From assembly GCA_025266875.1 (NCBI GenBank), contig JALLLT010000010.1:186001-250000 (forward strand): a stretch of DNA of 64,000 nucleotides, in the 5' to 3' direction. The notes beneath the pieces were generated by a model. It had not been told where the DNA came from and did not search any database. It saw only the letters and a program-made list of their open reading frames with translations. The position numbers and the translations under genes were made by a program. Position 1 is the first letter of the stretch; every line of letters starts with the position of its first letter. Source of the stretch: Fennellomyces sp. T-0311. Its lineage: Eukaryota; Mucoromycota; Mucoromycetes; Mucorales; Lichtheimiaceae. Of this stretch, positions 12,156-24,900 are shown one piece after another.

Positions 12156-13093
12156 GGTCACTACGTATTACGCCACAACCTACTTTGAAACATATAACAT
12201 GCATAGGGATCACATGACTCGCTTATTTATAGCCAATACTATTTAATGCTGATAGTAAGCGTAGATAGAATAATGCTACGCTGTTATCTGCACGTGGCAA
12301 GTGTGCACAAGACCGGTTCGAGAGTCATTTAGAGTTCATATCAGCAGTTCCATATATGTATCTATGATGTCGACCAGTATCCATAACGACGTACCAATTA
12401 AATAGTAGCAAGAGAGCCGAGCTCTGGTGTCATTGTTTGGCGGACGAGATACCTATGGAGCTAGCATCTGATAAGGATAGTCTCGGAATCCAATCAGATT
12501 TAAGAGCTGGCGGGAAAATCACACTGGAAGTACATTTCTCATTTGAAAAAGAATAGGTGAGACGTAATATTACCAATGCTGTCATACCTCCATTGGGAAA
12601 AGAAGATCTGTTTTAAGGTTAATCTCCATATGGAAGACCCTGATATATTAGGTAAGTTTAGAAGGACCAATCAAGCCATCCACATGAGGATGCTGTCATA
12701 CAAACGATTGGGTGCGGAGACTCGGACAGCCAGCCGAGAAGCAAGATGGATGAGGGGTCGTCATGTGTGTGATACGTAGGCAAGGCACACTTTAGATCTC
12801 ATCCTTATCGAGCCAATCAATTTTATGATCAGAAAAATCGTTGGGTGATAAGATAAACGCTTTATGCAAAAGAAGCAGTTTGTTTACGTATGTACAGAGA
12901 TAACTAAGTATAGATATATGTAAAAAGTAGTTGGGGCAGCCGGTTGTCGTTTGGGGAAAGGAAGGGGGGTGTGGTTGGATTGGGGGGGTTATATGGATGT
13001 GCTCGTTCTTTCTGAGTGCTATATGTATTTTGTGGCGGGTACCGAGAGTAGTTGTTATGTGCAAATGGCAAAGGGAGATATGGGAAAGACATT
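12156..13093. other. Intergenic between gene A start and an NmrA-like gene 3' end
   Basis: This 938-bp gap holds the promoter side of gene A and the 3' flank of the NmrA-like gene. It includes short G-rich tracts near 12960-12990. I found no coding sequence with support. Confidence 0.5.
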
Positions 13094-14201
13094 TTAGGCT
13101 ACAAAGGGAGTTGGCATGGGCGAGCGGAATACATCTTGAACGTTATCATCTTCAAAGTATTCGTTCAGTGTTTTCCCGCTTTGTCCCGTCAGCGCTTCCA
13201 GGTCCCGGGTGATTTCAAACCGTCCGCCCGCCATGGACTTTTGTTGAAGGCCCCATACTTCGAGCAGGAAGGCGACGTGTTCCTGGTTGCCAATGCTCTC
13301 GTACAGAATCTGCTCAAGCGCGCTAAGGTCGATGAGGTTGAGCTCGGCATCATCCCGTTGGAGACAGCTGAGGACGCGCGTGCTCACTTCCTCCAGGGTA
13401 AGCAGCTGTGGGCCCGTCAGTTTATAAACGTTGCTGCGATGACGAGTGGTGGGTGCATAGGCAATACAGGCGGTACCATGCGCAATATCAAGCATGCTGG
13501 AAGATTCCACGGCAAACTCGACATGTTGAACCGATACAGGGAAGGCGTTGTTCTCGACAATGTACTTGCGGAACACACGCAGATGTTCGTAAAGAATACC
13601 GGGGTAGCGCAGGATGGTGCAATTGTCGCATTGCGCGCGTAGATAGGTTTCGATCATCATGTACTGGCTGCGATACGTGGTCGGGTCGGCCAGGCTGACA
13701 CACATGGCGGGATCGCGGAATGGTGATGATGGCGGCGAAACGGGGTCAAGCGGTGAAAACGGTGTGAGGAAGATGATGTGATTGACTTGGGCCTCCTTGG
13801 CAGCGTCAATGAATCTGTAAAAGATGGGTGAGAAATGGCTTGTTTGGCTGATTGCATACTTGTTTTAGGACTTACGCTTTAGCGTATTGGAATGCATTGG
13901 CACGACTGATACGTTCGCTCAGAGGGTCAACAACCAAGCACAGTTTGGCGACATCACGGAGAGCCTCGACGGCGCCTTTATGATCATTGAATATGTCGAA
14001 TGCACGAAGACCGGCACCATGTTTCTTGAGTTGCAATGCTCTGGGGGTCGACGCATCAGGGAAGCCAGCGTAGACGGGATATCGTGGGAGATGTGGGTAT
14101 TTCGACGGAAACTTCAGGATGTGCTGCGCGATAGCATACCCTTTGTCGCCGTCAGCGTTGGTCACAAAGATGGGTCCCTTGCCGTCGGTATAAGCAACCA
14201 T
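13094..14201 (-). CDS. NmrA-like NAD(P)-binding protein
   Basis: Two exons, 13876-14201 and 13094-13814 (60-nt intron 13815-13875), encode 348 residues. The N-terminus begins a Rossmann fold (GPIFVTNADGDKGYAIAQHI); the usual GXXGXXG is relaxed to ADGDKGYA. Further features of the NmrA/atypical-SDR group are a central strand with VNHIIFLTPFSP, a YRSQYMMIE-like helix (the usual place of the substrate-side Tyr), the CTILRYPGILYEHL region and the C-terminal VYKLTGPQLLTLEEV motif. Members act as redox-sensing regulators or NADPH-dependent reductases; which applies here is not visible. The chosen ATG follows a pyrimidine-rich tract and lies about 65 bp downstream of a TATAAAA box. A second NmrA-type gene lies at 43639-44523. 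Confidence 0.88.
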
Positions 14202-14264
14202 CACTGAAAAAAGAGTAAGGGGAAAAAGAACGAGATGCTAAATTTCAGCGTTAGATCCACTCCA

Positions 14265-14271
14265 TTTTATA
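14265..14271 (-). promoter_or_regulatory. TATA-like box of the NmrA-like gene
   Basis: TATAAAA on the minus strand lies 64 bp upstream of the start codon at 14201, a plausible core-promoter position. The call rests on sequence and spacing only. Confidence 0.4.
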
Positions 14272-16955
14272 CCCAAAAAAAAAATTTCTTGCATTGTTGT
14301 AGTAGCGTGTCGGATCTTGAACTTCCACTGATTGCTGTTTGCGATCTCATTGGTGACTCTCCGTTTCAGATAGCCCCTTTTGGTGACCGCAGCACTTCAT
14401 GTTCAGGCACGCTTAGGGCCCACACGGTGTTCGAGGGGCTGTTGTGGATGAAGGAACAGTTGCATCCAATAGAAAGCATGTAATGAAACGCCTGGCTCAA
14501 CGGTGACTCATTACTTGCTGAGCCAATAAACTCGTTTGCATCATGGATAAAATAATAAAGGAAGCACCATATTTGGTATAACCTACCTCATCAAGTCTTA
14601 ACGTTAAACTCTGCATTGATGTAATCGACGCACATGTCATCATACACACTCTCACTGTGGCGGCATCGAATATGAAACTTTTGGGATGATCGCCATGGTG
14701 AATCTGTTACAGCGATGGACATTTCTTCGTGGAACCGCGGAATGTTTCTCGTTACGGTAAACAATAATCATAACAAAAAAGTAGCTTCCGTGCTTTATGT
14801 CAACCTTATATTGTGCAGGTTATGGTAGTCAACCACCCACCTGGGTTGTTTGTGCCACCTCTTCCCCCCCCCAAAAGCAACGAGGCACCCATCTTGCTAC
14901 ACGGAATATTCTGCTATAATTTCCACGAGGCTATATTTGGTTCCGTCATTAAGAATTTTCAAAGCACCATTTTATTGCTATTAGAACGGAATGGTCTCAT
15001 ATCGGCTCATTAAGACCCACGTATCGACGGGGGATCCTAAGGTCGCGGGGCTCATATATATGCATGCACTATGTTGTAACAGTTTGTATGCACAGTGGAT
15101 TGTTTAAGCCAGCAAACTGTGATCTGTGAGGTCATTTGGAATGGTGACAATGATGGCATGTCGCTCATACTCTAAAAACTATATGTGTGGCGTTTTTAAA
15201 TTATATCGGACATGTATTCTATCTTTGCTACGGAAAACGCCCGGTTCTCCCGCTGCTTTAGATCATTTGATAACGACTGTTTAGATGTAGATGTCGGTGC
15301 AGCTTATATTATGCGTAGGTCAGCTCTGAGTGTTCTTGTGCAGGTAAGAGTCCGTTTTCATACTCTCTAATCACCGAATCAATAGGTCAGTCATGTGGTA
15401 AATCATCCTGCTTGTTGGAACAGTGGCTTGCTGGTTTTGGAATCCGACGATAAAGAGTTAATCTGCGGGACATCAGGCCTTTGCATCAATCTCTAGGCAC
15501 ATCGGCTTGGCAAATAGCACAAATATATCTGATCCAATCATCAACACAAGACGTATCAGACAAGATAAGACACAGTTTGAAAACACCAACGATTTTCCCA
15601 TACTTTTTATGCAGTTTGGACCAGATTGAATATTTACAATATCGGTTTTATGTAGTGTGTTTGTGCCGCTTTTTAAATATGCTGGGCTAGACTTTCATTA
15701 CGGTTGTCCAAGAATTTTACATAGTATGACGATTCTACCAATCATTGATTTTAACAGTACTTCCAACAGGAAGATCACTAAAACGGAAAAAGAACCGGCA
15801 TCATAAGACCTTTACATTTTCGGCGTAACAAGCTTTTTGGGTATTTTGGCCATATACGTAAGCAAAGGTTATCATATTTTTGGTCGGATGGAAGCAAAGA
15901 GTATAGACAAGGAAATATAATTCTAGGGGTTTCCTAAGTGCCCAGGTCATTCTGATGACCATTAAGAAGGATTATCAATTGATATTGATTATCAGCATGT
16001 CAAGAGACATGCTACGTAGAAGCACAGGAAAAAGAATCTGATTACACCTGCATTTAAACTGCAGTAGTGGCTTGTAAGGAGGGCTCCTACCAGAAATGAA
16101 AGTTACCTGAACTAGATACCGAATGCATTCTGAGAGCATGAAGATCACTGCGTACGTCGACCTGCTTTCCTTTCTGAAAAATATCCCAAATTGAGCAACT
16201 GAAGACGTCGAATGTCTATTAAGCCTCCTTTTCTTCTGATTTTCAAAGGCGCAAGTGCTCCATCAGGAGGCTTCAAATGACCATGCGCATTCTCCGACGG
16301 CCCGCTTATTTACCGATGCAATAATGAACGTTAAACAACCGATTTTTGGAAGACAAAGAAATACACGTATAAACAGGCAAAGTACCTCATGTTGCTTGAC
16401 AGGGACAAAATTCTGATTGCTTCTATACAAAGATCACGGTAGCAATCAGACTTCAAGATGCATATCACGTGCTCGATTCATTGCATTAAACAAGGTCAGC
16501 ATGGAAGTGGCGCACCTACGTATTGCTACTCCTACAACTCTTCTGATAGGTGTGTAAGAAACGAATTCTCCTTCTTTACTATATTAAGAGTACTGGCGTA
16601 TTAGAAATACTTATGTATCCGAATGCCTGCTACTTCATCAGACTCAGAATGGTCAAAAATTACCATGTAGTACATATGATGATCCAAAAATAACAAAACG
16701 ATAAGTAATTAATAGTCAGCATACTATCAATTGATAAGCAGCCCATCAATAAAGCGTAACAATACAGGAATTGTGTACGCTTAGAAGTCGATGTCACTAA
16801 TTCTCTCGGCGTTAGATACACCATCATAAGCATAATTGCTACGTGCTGACGATCTTGTTATTATATTATCTCGTTAATTACGTGAATTATGCAAGATAAT
16901 ATATTCTGTATACACCACAATGCAGCAGATATATGAAAAAGCTTCATTTACAATA
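14272..16955. other. Gene-poor intergenic region
   Basis: About 2.7 kb with no convincing coding sequence. Short frames at 14813-15013 (plus) and a possible two-exon 80-residue frame starting near 15208 were considered but have no family support. A perfect 8-bp inverted repeat (AAGCCTCC at 16221-16228, GGAGGCTT at 16266-16273) could form a hairpin. Confidence 0.45.
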
Positions 16956-17045
16956 GGGGAATTCAGTGAACCGCCATAGGACCATAAACATAAAAAAATT
17001 GCCTTTCTTATGTTTATGATCTTATGGACATTCACTATACTCCCG
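16956..17045. mobile_element. MITE-like fold-back element, copy 1 (about 90 bp)
   Basis: The two halves are imperfect inverted repeats. The left arm starts GGGGAATTCAGTGAAC and the right arm, read from its end, starts CGGGAGTATAGTGAAT; both continue to the shared inner part CATAAACATAA. The element is flanked by TA on both sides (16954-16955 and 17046-17047), as expected of Tc1/mariner-type target duplications. A longer relative with the same terminal sequence lies at 27804-28154. Confidence 0.65.
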
Positions 17046-17258
17046 TAATAGAACTGTGAGTGTCTCGTTTCTCTAGTATCAGTTTGCAGCTTGGTGTGCA
17101 GATATAACGAGTCCTGACTCCGCATCGATCCTCGAGTAGAAACTGAGCTATTAAATGACCATCAAATGACCATCCCTCTTACTCTGCATTGCTTTCTGAA
17201 GACAACGCCGAATATACAATGGATGATTCATTTCACCAGTGAAGGCGGTAAGTGTTAT

Positions 17259-19241
17259 TTACTCGATATGGTTTGGTAGCTGCGCGATACTTACTGAAAT
17301 CCAGAACCGTCTAAACATGGTATATCCATCAATGTGAGACGGCGTAAGGTTGGTGGGGAGTATAGAGGAATCGCAGATATTAAGCCTTGGTGAGTGATAT
17401 ACAATTCTCTGACAGCAGCTGGGCGTTCGTGTAGAATTCGGTTTTCCTTCGAACCGGAGCGACAGACCAGTTAAATTCATCAGATCAATTCGCCGCAGTT
17501 TTCTGGGCCTTGCTTAGCTCGAACAAATTTTTATCGGAAGCGGGAGGGTCAATATAACCGTTTCGAGTGGTGGACAGTGTTAACAAGGGCAACTGCTTGC
17601 TGTGGCTTGAGGATTGAGGATCGAATCTTCGTTCGTTATTTTGTCAGGGGAATCATTATATAGTTCAACGTCGTGAAGATGTTGCGCCATGAAGATACCG
17701 GTCACGTCAATATTGAACGTGTCGATGGGAAGGCGAAGCACTGGAAGTGCGTCGCGGCTCTTTTGTACAAGTCGTCCTATTCCGTACAACCCCAAGCCAT
17801 GAATCCTACGCATCGGCGACATGTGAGTGGGTTGCATGATGATCTCCACAAGACCTGGCCCTTTATTGTCGTTTAGTTATAAGCAGCATTTATCTCGAAA
17901 GTGACAACCGCATCTGAAAATCCAAAGTTTGCAACAGTACGTATCAAGTGCTGGTTTATATCAACTCGGGAGCAACCTCGAGTATCAGTGCTGGTGCCCG
18001 GGGAGCCCCAATGATGAATTGCTCTAAGTTAGGTAAATTCTGTCAAAAGGGTTCGCGAAAGAATGTGAGCGTGTGGTATCGCTCAATTGGAAAGCTTCAA
18101 ATGACGAGACCAAAAATAAGATAATGTTTTATTGAAGAGAACTACTCTCTATTTATAATGATGATGAGTCGGGACGGAGAAGGTGAATGCTTTTCTATCA
18201 GAGCCGAATCCGTGTTACCGCCGTAATCCCTAATGACCATACTGCCTTATTACGAAGGAGCGGATAATCATGCAGAGACTGAGTTAGCGTGAATGGTCCT
18301 TCTTGAAGTCTGAACCCAGATCAAGGTCTCACTGACACACAAGCCAGTGAACAGGCCAATAGATAACTGTGCGGTTGTTGATGTCGAAATAAAGGAACGG
18401 ATGTAACAAAGGCTGAGATAGAAAGGTCTGTAGACAATGGATGACTGATATGTCAGGATACGACAGAGCGGTTAGTGATACCATCTCAAACTGTATCAAG
18501 GATTCATGTAGCGTAATACTAGCAAGATCTCCAACCAAAGTATTCCTTGTAACGCTTCCATCATACAGACGTATTTTGTATTGTACCAGTATTTCATTCA
18601 TCACTCGTACTTTTTCGTGTGTAGCTGCAATTAGAGAACCAAAACTGCTTTGAGGTAAATATGTAGCAATTGATTCGATAATAGCTGGGGGCCTGAAGTC
18701 GACGTCAGATTGATGATATTTGGACATACAGTGACCACGTCAGTGAGGATTCGTGATAACACGTTTTTTATATATGACCACATTACATACCTACAGAAAC
18801 AGGTCAACGAGTCTTCCATAATAAAATCAATATCTTTCAACTATATGACGGCATTTTTAAGGCTGTGTTGGTTCTGGGTAAGCAATTGTAAAAGTGTTCT
18901 ATACGTATGTGTGCTTGCATCATGGATGTTGGAGCGAAGCACTAGTACATCAGTATATTTGTTTGATGAGTACAAATGAAATACTTGTATTTATACCTAT
19001 CGAGACATTCGACACTCTGGTATTGATGTTGAATCAAAAGAGACAACGTTACTTTCAGATTTGCTTCACTTGCGTTATATTCATCGTCATCAAACTTGAA
19101 AACGACTTTGCGGTCGCAGTCGCGAAATAAATATTGTCATGATAGTGCCAGGCATATCACCAATAGTCAATTTGTTCCATATTTCGGGCAGATCATCCAG
19201 GATAGACTATCGCCATGCACAACAGGGCCTGAAGCATTGCA
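17259..19241 (-). pseudogene. F-box/LRR portion of a split TPR/F-box/LRR pseudogene (3' part)
   Basis: Translated minus-strand segments in shifting frames match the intact copy at 31286-33712 in order. AWR*SILDDLPEIWNKL corresponds to its AWRSFLLDEVPRLWREI, RKVVFKFDDDEYNASEANLK plus LLIQHQY to RKVRLKF...LLIEHQY, VCPNIINLTS to CCPNLTSLVS, and LVQKSRDALPVLRLPI to LVQKSRDTLKMLRLPM. In-frame stops and several frameshifts show that it is dead. The piece begins inside the F-box exactly at the direct repeat 19242-19253. The missing 5' part is found 5.9 kb away at 25206-25699 on the same strand. Confidence 0.88.
18787..18846. repeat. Diverged dispersed repeat, copy 1
   Basis: This roughly 60-bp segment (ACCTACAGAAACAGGTCAAC... 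TTTCAACTATA) resembles 29355-29417 in the same orientation at about three-quarters identity by eye. It lies within the decayed F-box/LRR pseudogene, so the other copy may be a stray fragment of the same gene family or of a repeat inserted in both places. Confidence 0.45.
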
Positions 19242-19253
19242 CAATTACAAGCT
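19242..19253. repeat. Left direct repeat (candidate target-site duplication)
   Basis: CAATTACAAGCT occurs here and at 25194-25205. Removing the DNA between the copies plus one copy rejoins the F-box coding sequence of the pseudogene: NSIFTELVIVQCFRPCCAWR compares with the paralogue's IF...VQSASTCRYWR. Confidence 0.8.
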
Positions 19254-19536
19254 GGGTTGAAGCTCCTGGGGGGCAGTAGAGACGCCGCGCCAATGACCTT
19301 AAGACTTAACGCGGAGAAGAAGATCCTATAAGATCAAAGGAAACGGTGAGATCTGCCCAATGAATTCCATAGTTAACGCATATTAGTGTAACCGAAAATC
19401 TTTTCAGGATGTTTGTGATATTATCTAAACTTTATCCTCATCATGAGAAGAACTAAAGGAAGCATTAATAAGCCCAAAAATTACAAAAAACCAAGCAACC
19501 ATTCGCCGTTGTACTACTGGACAATTACCATCAGCA

Positions 19537-20190
19537 GTGCCAGTTGAAGAAAGGAGAGAGTCAATCATTAGCAGCACTGAAGCTACTCTTCCTTGCAACA
19601 GCGAAACTCCACCAGTAGAAGCATATTCGATAAGATTAATGGCGTGGTATACACCAAAATCGCAAATAAAAGTTTCATTTTTGACGCATAACGCTATAGA
19701 GGAATTGTACTTCCGCCGATGCTTCACCCGAGAATGACCATATCACTTTGGAAGTTCTTATGCGTGAGGTAGAAGGGGATACACGATCGAACGCGGATGA
19801 AACAACAACAGTTGATGATGATCCTATGTTTCGTGTTGACGAGCCAACTGGATCTGATGAAGATTTGGTCGAGGCAGAAAGTGCGGTTCTAAAAAAAGTA
19901 CTTTTCTGACTTACAAGAACGGTTCAAAGATGACACCAGCAAATACGGAATGCCGGGCGAATATTGCCGTGGATCCTTCTGGGTTGAACCGCCTGCACCT
20001 TTCTTTGCCCTTCGAAACCAGGAAGACATACACCCTACTCTACTCTACTATCCTCGAGTTTTCCTATAGAATCCAAGGTTATTGTTAGACGAGGGGAAAA
20101 AGCTGCGTTGTCCTATCTGCAATTCAGAAATGGGATTAAAGAGATACAACAAAAATCCCAATGCACGAAGAATTTAGACATTGATAGGTA
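19537..20190 (+). pseudogene. Decayed DUF6729-type mobile-element gene
   Basis: From 19908 the plus strand reads DLQERFKDDTSKYGMPGEYC, then RGSFWVEPPAPFFALRN and LLYYPRVFL, then a stop. A shifted frame continues NPRLLLDEGKKLRCPICNSE and NKNPNARRI. The order FW-PP-P-FALR, YYPRVF and a CPxCN knuckle followed by NPNARR is, as I recall, that of the DUF6729 domain common in fungal repeat-associated proteins. The acidic stretch upstream (19760-19905) may be its N-terminal part. Stops and frameshifts show that it is a relic. It lies near the left end of the insertion. Confidence 0.55.
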
Positions 20191-20199
20191 TGTCTGAAT

Positions 20200-21260
20200 T
20201 TATTTCTCTAATCTACACTGTGGGAAAACCGATCTCGTTGAATCTGGTTTTTTATTAAGTGAATAACAAGGGCTAGATTGAAAAAGTTTAGACTAGTTTC
20301 AATGAAGTTTGAACAAGTTTTCATGTATATGTAATGTGTACTTTACTAATAATATTATGATATCGTTTTGCATATCAAAAAGCATAACGCTGACTTTTAT
20401 TAGAGCATATACCAACATGATACTAAAAGACTAATAGCTTAAGAATGCCAATGTCAAGTGAAGTGAGACTTACCTGCTGATCAGCATATAAAGACAGAAC
20501 TTGCAGACTCGAGGCTATATACAAGTCATCCTTACCGTAATAGTCTCACTCAATGCGCTTGCAAAACCAACTTGTCGATACCGATCATCTCTTCTGTGAC
20601 CACGGCCATTGTTTCGCTTTCACTGACACTACTTGCGTAATTTGCCTATGTTCTCTCCAGTAACGTTGTGCCGTTTGCTCTCAAACCATACCCATTCCTG
20701 TTCCATTACCCTCAATGTACGTATCATAAACTACCTCCATAGCTGTCACATCACTTGTGTTGTCTGAATTAACGTTTGTATCTTCATGCTCGTCATATTC
20801 AGATCGATATGCCCCAGCGTTGTTGCCACCCTTGTCTTCTACATAAGCATATCAATGCTATTTGACCATGGTTAGTTGTTCAAAAACCCATTGAAAATAA
20901 TGTGATGCGAAACACACCTACTTTCAGTCCTATGCGGAACTCTCCCCGGCCTGCTTGTAATCATATTGATACTTTAGCCAAGGGTACTGGAGGATAGTTA
21001 GCGTTGATAAGCTTACACGCGGTATCAGCATGCAGTACTAGTTGGTGGTCGCAGTCAATTGTAGCTCGGTGATCTCTTTTTATTTAAAGATTCGCTGACA
21101 AACCAGCTGGATTTATTGATGGCCTCTGAAAAATTAATTAGCGGTGATTTGAGACGACTGAACACAAGATAAACAGGCGAAGCAAAGCTACTACATACAA
21201 GAAGAGAGAGGAAAAAATACTACTCTGTCAGTACGATCTTTTTTGCTTCTGATTGTTCTT
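20200..21260. other. Internal part of the insertion, no intact gene
   Basis: About 1 kb between the DUF6729-like relic and the reverse-transcriptase relic. A minus-strand acidic frame around 20660-20850 (EYDEHEDTNVNSDNTSDVTA) ends quickly in stops. Nothing else can be supported. Confidence 0.4.
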
Positions 21261-21269
21261 TTTTTGTTA

Positions 21270-21960
21270 TGATGAAAGGAGGCGGATCATGTGGCTGATG
21301 CTGAAAGAGGTTTTTTCGTTACCTCTAATCGGACAAAACGGAATAAATAGAAGAAATACAAATAAAATGCACACGCCATACTGCCAGAAATAAGTTGTAT
21401 CTTCGGTGACAGTAATAAACGGCTTAGGTTCCAGCACGGCAAGTGTAGAGGAAGTGGGCAGCCGTATCATCTTCAAGGTCGTCAAGAGCACAAAGTGGTG
21501 CGTCGAACCGGTCAGGTAAGATGTGATGCAACGATAAGCGCGAGGTCTGTAGCGGTCCAACCCATTGATGGGGAAGTGGGCATAGAATAGGTGTAGATTG
21601 ATTTGTCCAAATAAAGGGTCAGCACGCCAGGAAGTAGAGCTCGAACAAGCACGGCCATCCGGTGCATGAAAGAGATGAAGAGTTGTGCCTCGACAATTGT
21701 GTAGTTCATGGCGGGTACGTCAAATTAAAAACAAAAGCACCCGAAACAGTCAACGAGAGGAGCCGCTTCTTTGGCTGGAAGCTGGATTCTACAGCAGGTA
21801 GGATGACGTACGATACGTCGCCAGAGATTGATGTTCCGATTCATCAGTGCCAGTAAAGGCTGCAGGATCAGCTCGGAAAACTCAGAAGTAAAAAACCCAT
21901 GCATAAGTGAAGGTTCTGTTGGTTGATCCTCTTTTCTCAAAAAACCCAATGGCCAACATC
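21270..21960 (-). pseudogene. Reverse-transcriptase (non-LTR) C-terminal relic
   Basis: Minus-strand frames include APLCALDDLEDDTAAHFLYTC, which has the layout of the zinc-binding tail after a LINE reverse transcriptase (C..C....E...HFL..C). It is preceded by helical, frame-shifted sequence (LHLFYAHFPINGLDRYRP) and followed by a stop. No intact frame remains. The match is short, so the call is tentative. Confidence 0.4.
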
Positions 21961-24900
21961 CCACAGCCCATCTTTAATGGCTTTCCTGACCAAACTCGCA
22001 ATGTTACTCGGAATTGCTCGTTGAAGGCACTGACACAACCGGAATACAGATTCATGCAGGTGGGTTGGTAAAGACAATCGAAAGCTTACTCTGATAAAGC
22101 AAAATAGACAGAGATCAGGTTAATAGCGGAAGTTAACGCGACCAGGCGCCAAGATGCCTTTAACTTGGTCAATCTCCATATGCGGCGGTACCTCGAGGGT
22201 AATTTCGCGGTAATACCGCCTATCTTCAACCAAACGTGGTGGACATGGGTGTACAAGCTTGTTGGATTGCACCCCCAAGCGGAAAATATCCCGGCATTCC
22301 TTGCTACGGTAAGTCCTGTTGATCAGCTGGAATTATAGGGGTACTGATCTTTTTAGTGATATAGGATAATGATTTGATGGGAACATTCGCTGTTTTCCAA
22401 ACTTGCAGAATTGATCAGGAAGCTAACGAAGGTGAGATGTGAGTGCGAGTGGGAGGATATATTAGCTAAATTCCAACTTTTACAGCTTACTATGTGCCTG
22501 ACACAGTTAACGATGGGACATTGGAAGCAACAATGGCGGGCAATTTTGCCAGGCAAGCCATTCAAAGTAGGTTCTATTATATCATTAATGAACACGTTAC
22601 TAACTCAATGATAGATTTCAAGGAGCACCTGAGAGGATTACAACAACACATTGCCATTCTATGGCAAGCGGCATTGGAGCCCCGCCTCAATCGCATGGAA
22701 GCTAAACGAGCAAGCGCCCAATTGGCAAGAGCGATCGTACATCATGATCCTCAGCCGCCAGCCGATTTGCTGAATCTTGATATTGCCGAGGATTATCAGT
22801 AAGTAGCACGCCATCTATCGCGAACAAAAGTTATAGTTAATAAACAAAATTAGAATGTTGCGCGATGTGTTTGAAGCAAACTTGGCCGATGTTGATCTAT
22901 GGCTTGTATATGCAAGACACATCGATTACGCAATGTGTAATCGCATTTTGAATGTCAGTCGATGGTGCTTACAGGCGGCTGAAGACTTGCAAGCGGCAAA
23001 ACGTTGGTCGCTTCTTCCGGTAGCAAAACATCAAGTATCGAATTTCCTCATTTGTACGAGAACTCTATGCCTAATACTGCGTCGACGCGCTCATAACGTC
23101 GAAAATACGCCAGTGCCCAATGTACTACGACAAGCGGTAAAGTGTTACATTAAGAGCTATTACCATTCTTGCTAACTGTTGATGAAGAACGGACAGTTTA
23201 TGAATTTGCATGCCCTCGCCCGTCTTACCGGTAACCCAGCAACCCAGCAGCTGGTTTGGGAAACAATATTCAATATAAACCACGTACAGCGTCACCGCTG
23301 GCGATTGGGAGATAACCGTAAGTTGAAAGACCCTTATATCCTTGTGTCCCAAAAACAGTTAATCTAAATTTTCCCTAGTCAATGACGTGGTTAATCTCAA
23401 TGCGATATCATTCGCGTTTAGCATGCAGTCAGATGGCGTGAAGGCCCATTTGTTGTTTGAGAAGCCAATACTACTGCAGATTGGTGAGTGTGTTACATGG
23501 ATATTGAAAATTTCGCTAACATGTTTTGCCTTTTTGCTTAGAACCGGTAGTAACAACTCGCGCGGAAATCCGCCGCTTACCGGAAAACCTCGACGTTACA
23601 GCCTGGACCAAAGGTGTGTATCATTTGGATAAAGGACCCCGTGGGTTGAACGAGGCACGAATTGAAAATTCTCGAATTGTCGGGCTGGATCCAGGTAAGT
23701 TCAGTCTATGACGATATGATATCGACTTGCAATTCATCACCTCGCAGGGGTTTCGAGCATGATCACCGCAACATCGACACAAGATGAAATGCCCCAGCCG
23801 GGTCTATGGCAACAAGAAGTGGAAGTACGCACAAGAAGTTACCAGTAAGTAGCTTCTTCAACTTACGTATTCTGGTTTTAATTAACTATACGTATCATAG
23901 TGCAAGAACCCAAGTTTTTTGGGAATATCAGAAAGAAGCAAATAACCGCACCAAGTACAATATACAAGATGAATACGATCAACTTGCAGGAAATTCATCC
24001 AACGTTTCTGCTGCTGCCGATTTTGAGCAGCACATCCGAGTCATGTCGCGTGTTAGAAATCGGTAAGATAGATTGTGAAGTTTATTAGATTGTTCTCACA
24101 TCGCAGCGGCAGTATGCGCTTTTTCAATGCGCATTTCAAACATCGCGAAATTCGTGCTACTTTAGCCAGTGCACGACAGAGCGCCAACCACCATATCATG
24201 AATCAACTGCTCGGGTTGACACCTCCATTCCGTCCAGTATGTTGAATATTGTCGTGCAACGCTTCATCTTTGCTCACATACTCTTATAGGGAACAAAGAT
24301 GCATCACATCCATCTTTCTTCGAAAAGGATGCGGAAGCGATGGCATCGCCACCGACGCCAAGCAGCGCGTGAATTGTCAGGTTGGGTCCGGAACGAAAAT
24401 GACACGATCATTTTCTGGGGTGACGGTGAGATGCCCACTTTACCCTACTTTGCGCCAATTCCACATGTGGTAAGATGCTATTTCAACTCAACAGTGTGTG
24501 TTATATCAGTTTACTCACCAAGTATTAGGGAATCCTATTGTTCGTGGCTAAATTCGCATTGGTCATCCTCACTGGGGAGTTTCGAACTAGTCAAATCCAT
24601 TCGGGTTGTGACGCTCAGCTTGTACCCATACGGGGAACGTACATTAGGACGCCGCATCGGTAAAGCAGCGTAAGGTGCTAGTTTCATATATGCTGATAAG
24701 TTTTTTTAAGGATGAAACTAAAGCGTGTCCAGACCCGTATAAGACGCACGCGTGGTCGGAAGGTCAAGACATGTGTCAACATGGACGGCCAACGTCTACA
24801 CAGACAATCTTTGTGTACTCAAGGCCAACAGCAAGGTAGGCCATCATAAATATTGTACGACAGCTTGCTCACTGGGGTAACCATAGGAACCGAGCTGTGG

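Noticed and set aside
12290..12340. GGTTCGAGAG, resembling a tRNA T-arm
   Set aside because: No matching D-arm, anticodon stem or acceptor stem could be found around it.
12955..12990. G-rich tracts, possible G-quadruplex
   Set aside because: The runs are uneven and no regulatory context supports them; strand and spacing do not make a convincing motif.
14690..15500. Two short spliced-looking frames (near 14813 and 15208) sharing VVNHP
   Set aside because: The shared residues are few, the flanks do not align and there is no family match; probably coincidence.
19425..19727. 100-residue minus-strand frame beside the left end of the insertion
   Set aside because: It is opposite to the DUF6729-like relic, has no similarity and is not continuous with the F-box pseudogene.
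23173..23175. In-frame TAA that seemed to break the Fanzor gene
   Set aside because: It lies inside a 51-nt GT-AG intron (23137-23187) with a CTAAC branch site; splicing keeps the frame.
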